6,270 nucleotides of DNA from assembly GCA_946540365.1 (NCBI GenBank), contig CAMNIH010000100.1:1-6270 (forward strand). Direction: 5' to 3'. Below are positions 5,997-6,270 of the stretch, piece by piece. How positions within the stretch are numbered: the stretch's first letter is position 1; the number at the start of each line of letters is the position of its first letter. The translations under genes and the position numbers were made by a program. The DNA comes from an uncultured Bacteroidales bacterium (GTDB lineage: Bacteria; Bacteroidota; Bacteroidia; Bacteroidales; P3). The notes under the pieces were generated by a model. It was not told where the DNA came from. It searched no databases and worked only from the letters and a program-made list of their open reading frames with translations.

Positions 5997-6234
5997 GAGT
6001 GTGCCCTAAAAGTCCAAAAGCCCGTTACGGGCGATAGTGTTTGGCCGTGGGCGTCAGCCCACGGGGATAATATAGCGATGGAATTAGAGCCCTGTAAGGG
6101 CGACACATTGACATTCAATTCTGTGTCGCCCTTGCAGGGCTCTTTGGAGATGTATCATATCAGCTTCCGTGGGCTGACGCCCACGGCTAAACACTATCGC
6201 CCGTAACGGGCTTTTGGACTTATAGGACACCCTC
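5997..6234. repeat. 238-bp nested palindrome made of six REP-like palindromes (probable terminator or non-autonomous element)
   Basis: The outer arms 5997-6064 and 6167-6234 are 68 bases each and complementary at 64 positions; 6010-6042 (33 bases) and 6044-6064 (21 bases) are perfect. The inner arms 6086-6107 and 6122-6143 match at 21 of 22 positions. Each arm also holds its own small palindromes: GCCCGT-T-ACGGGC (6020-6032), an 8-bp stem CCGTGGGC/GCCCACGG with loop GTCA (6045-6064), and GCCCT-GTA-AGGGC (6089-6101), then mirror copies at 6128-6140, 6167-6186 and 6199-6211. The order is A-B-C-C'-B'-A'. The element starts three bases after the ATPase stop codon, so it will cap the importer mRNA with a very stable structure. 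It contains no gene and no transposase. The whole could be a bidirectional terminator, a BIME/REP cluster or a MITE-like element; without genome copies the choice is open. Confidence 0.85.
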
Positions 6235-6243
6235 ATGTTCTTA

Positions 6244-6258
6244 CACCCCGTTGGGGTG
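6244..6258. repeat. Short palindrome CACCCC-GTT-GGGGTG
   Basis: A six-base stem with a three-base loop lies ten bases beyond the large nested palindrome. Its CCCC-n3-GGGG core is like that at 3342-3352. It is probably another REP-like unit of a cluster that continues beyond the window edge. The last 12 bases show nothing further. Confidence 0.5.
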
Positions 6259-6270
6259 CCCTTGGCTGCA

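Noticed and set aside
5997..6258. The repeated palindromes as a CRISPR array
   Set aside because: The units are in inverted, not direct, order and differ from one another; there are no evenly spaced unique spacers and no cas genes.
1..6270. tRNA or rRNA genes
   Set aside because: No cloverleaf-like pattern with the GTTCRA T-loop motif and no conserved rRNA sequence was seen in the spacers on either strand.

Overview
The window looks like a piece of a GC-rich genome of the Bacteroidota, probably order Bacteroidales. Three observations point there. The fused amino-acid importer has a TAnnTTTG-type -7 promoter element (positions 3382-3389). The hypothetical protein at 2323-3138 resembles DUF6266, a family I know mainly from Bacteroidota. 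Start codons mostly lack strong Shine-Dalgarno sequences. Genus cannot be fixed from the sequence alone. All four intact genes are on the + strand.

Layout. Positions 79-1959 encode a full-length U32-family protein of the RlhA (YdcP) type, a probable iron-sulfur 23S rRNA hydroxylase, followed by a 10-bp-stem hairpin. Positions 1960-2322 are a non-coding, partly A/T-rich stretch with a possible promoter and a leader hairpin. Positions 2323-3138 encode a DUF6266-like protein with a low-complexity tail. A perfect 16-bp-stem hairpin follows. A short minus-strand remnant of a lost gene's C-terminus (about 3248-3338) faces this hairpin from the other side. Positions 3409-4893 and 4915-5994 form a compact two-gene operon for a polar amino-acid ABC importer. 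The first protein is a lipoprotein that fuses substrate-binding lobes to the permease; the second is the ATPase with an extra C-terminal domain. Three bases after the ATPase stop codon begins a 238-bp nested palindrome (5997-6234) built of six small REP-like palindromes in mirror order. Another small palindrome lies at 6244-6258.

How the genes work together. The two importer proteins probably suffice for a complete machine: two copies of the fusion supply the membrane channel and the binding sites, and two copies of the ATPase drive it. The rRNA-modification gene and the DUF6266 gene appear to be independent single-gene units.

Most unusual points. (1) In the importer fusion the two substrate-binding lobes seem to be in swapped order (lobe II, then lobe I, then permease). 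(2) The ATPase carries about 114 extra residues that look like a degenerate GHKL/HATPase_c_2 (RsbW-like) fold rather than the NIL domain of MetN. (3) The 3' end of the operon is a palindrome made of palindromes. All three rest on reading by eye and are stated as inference.
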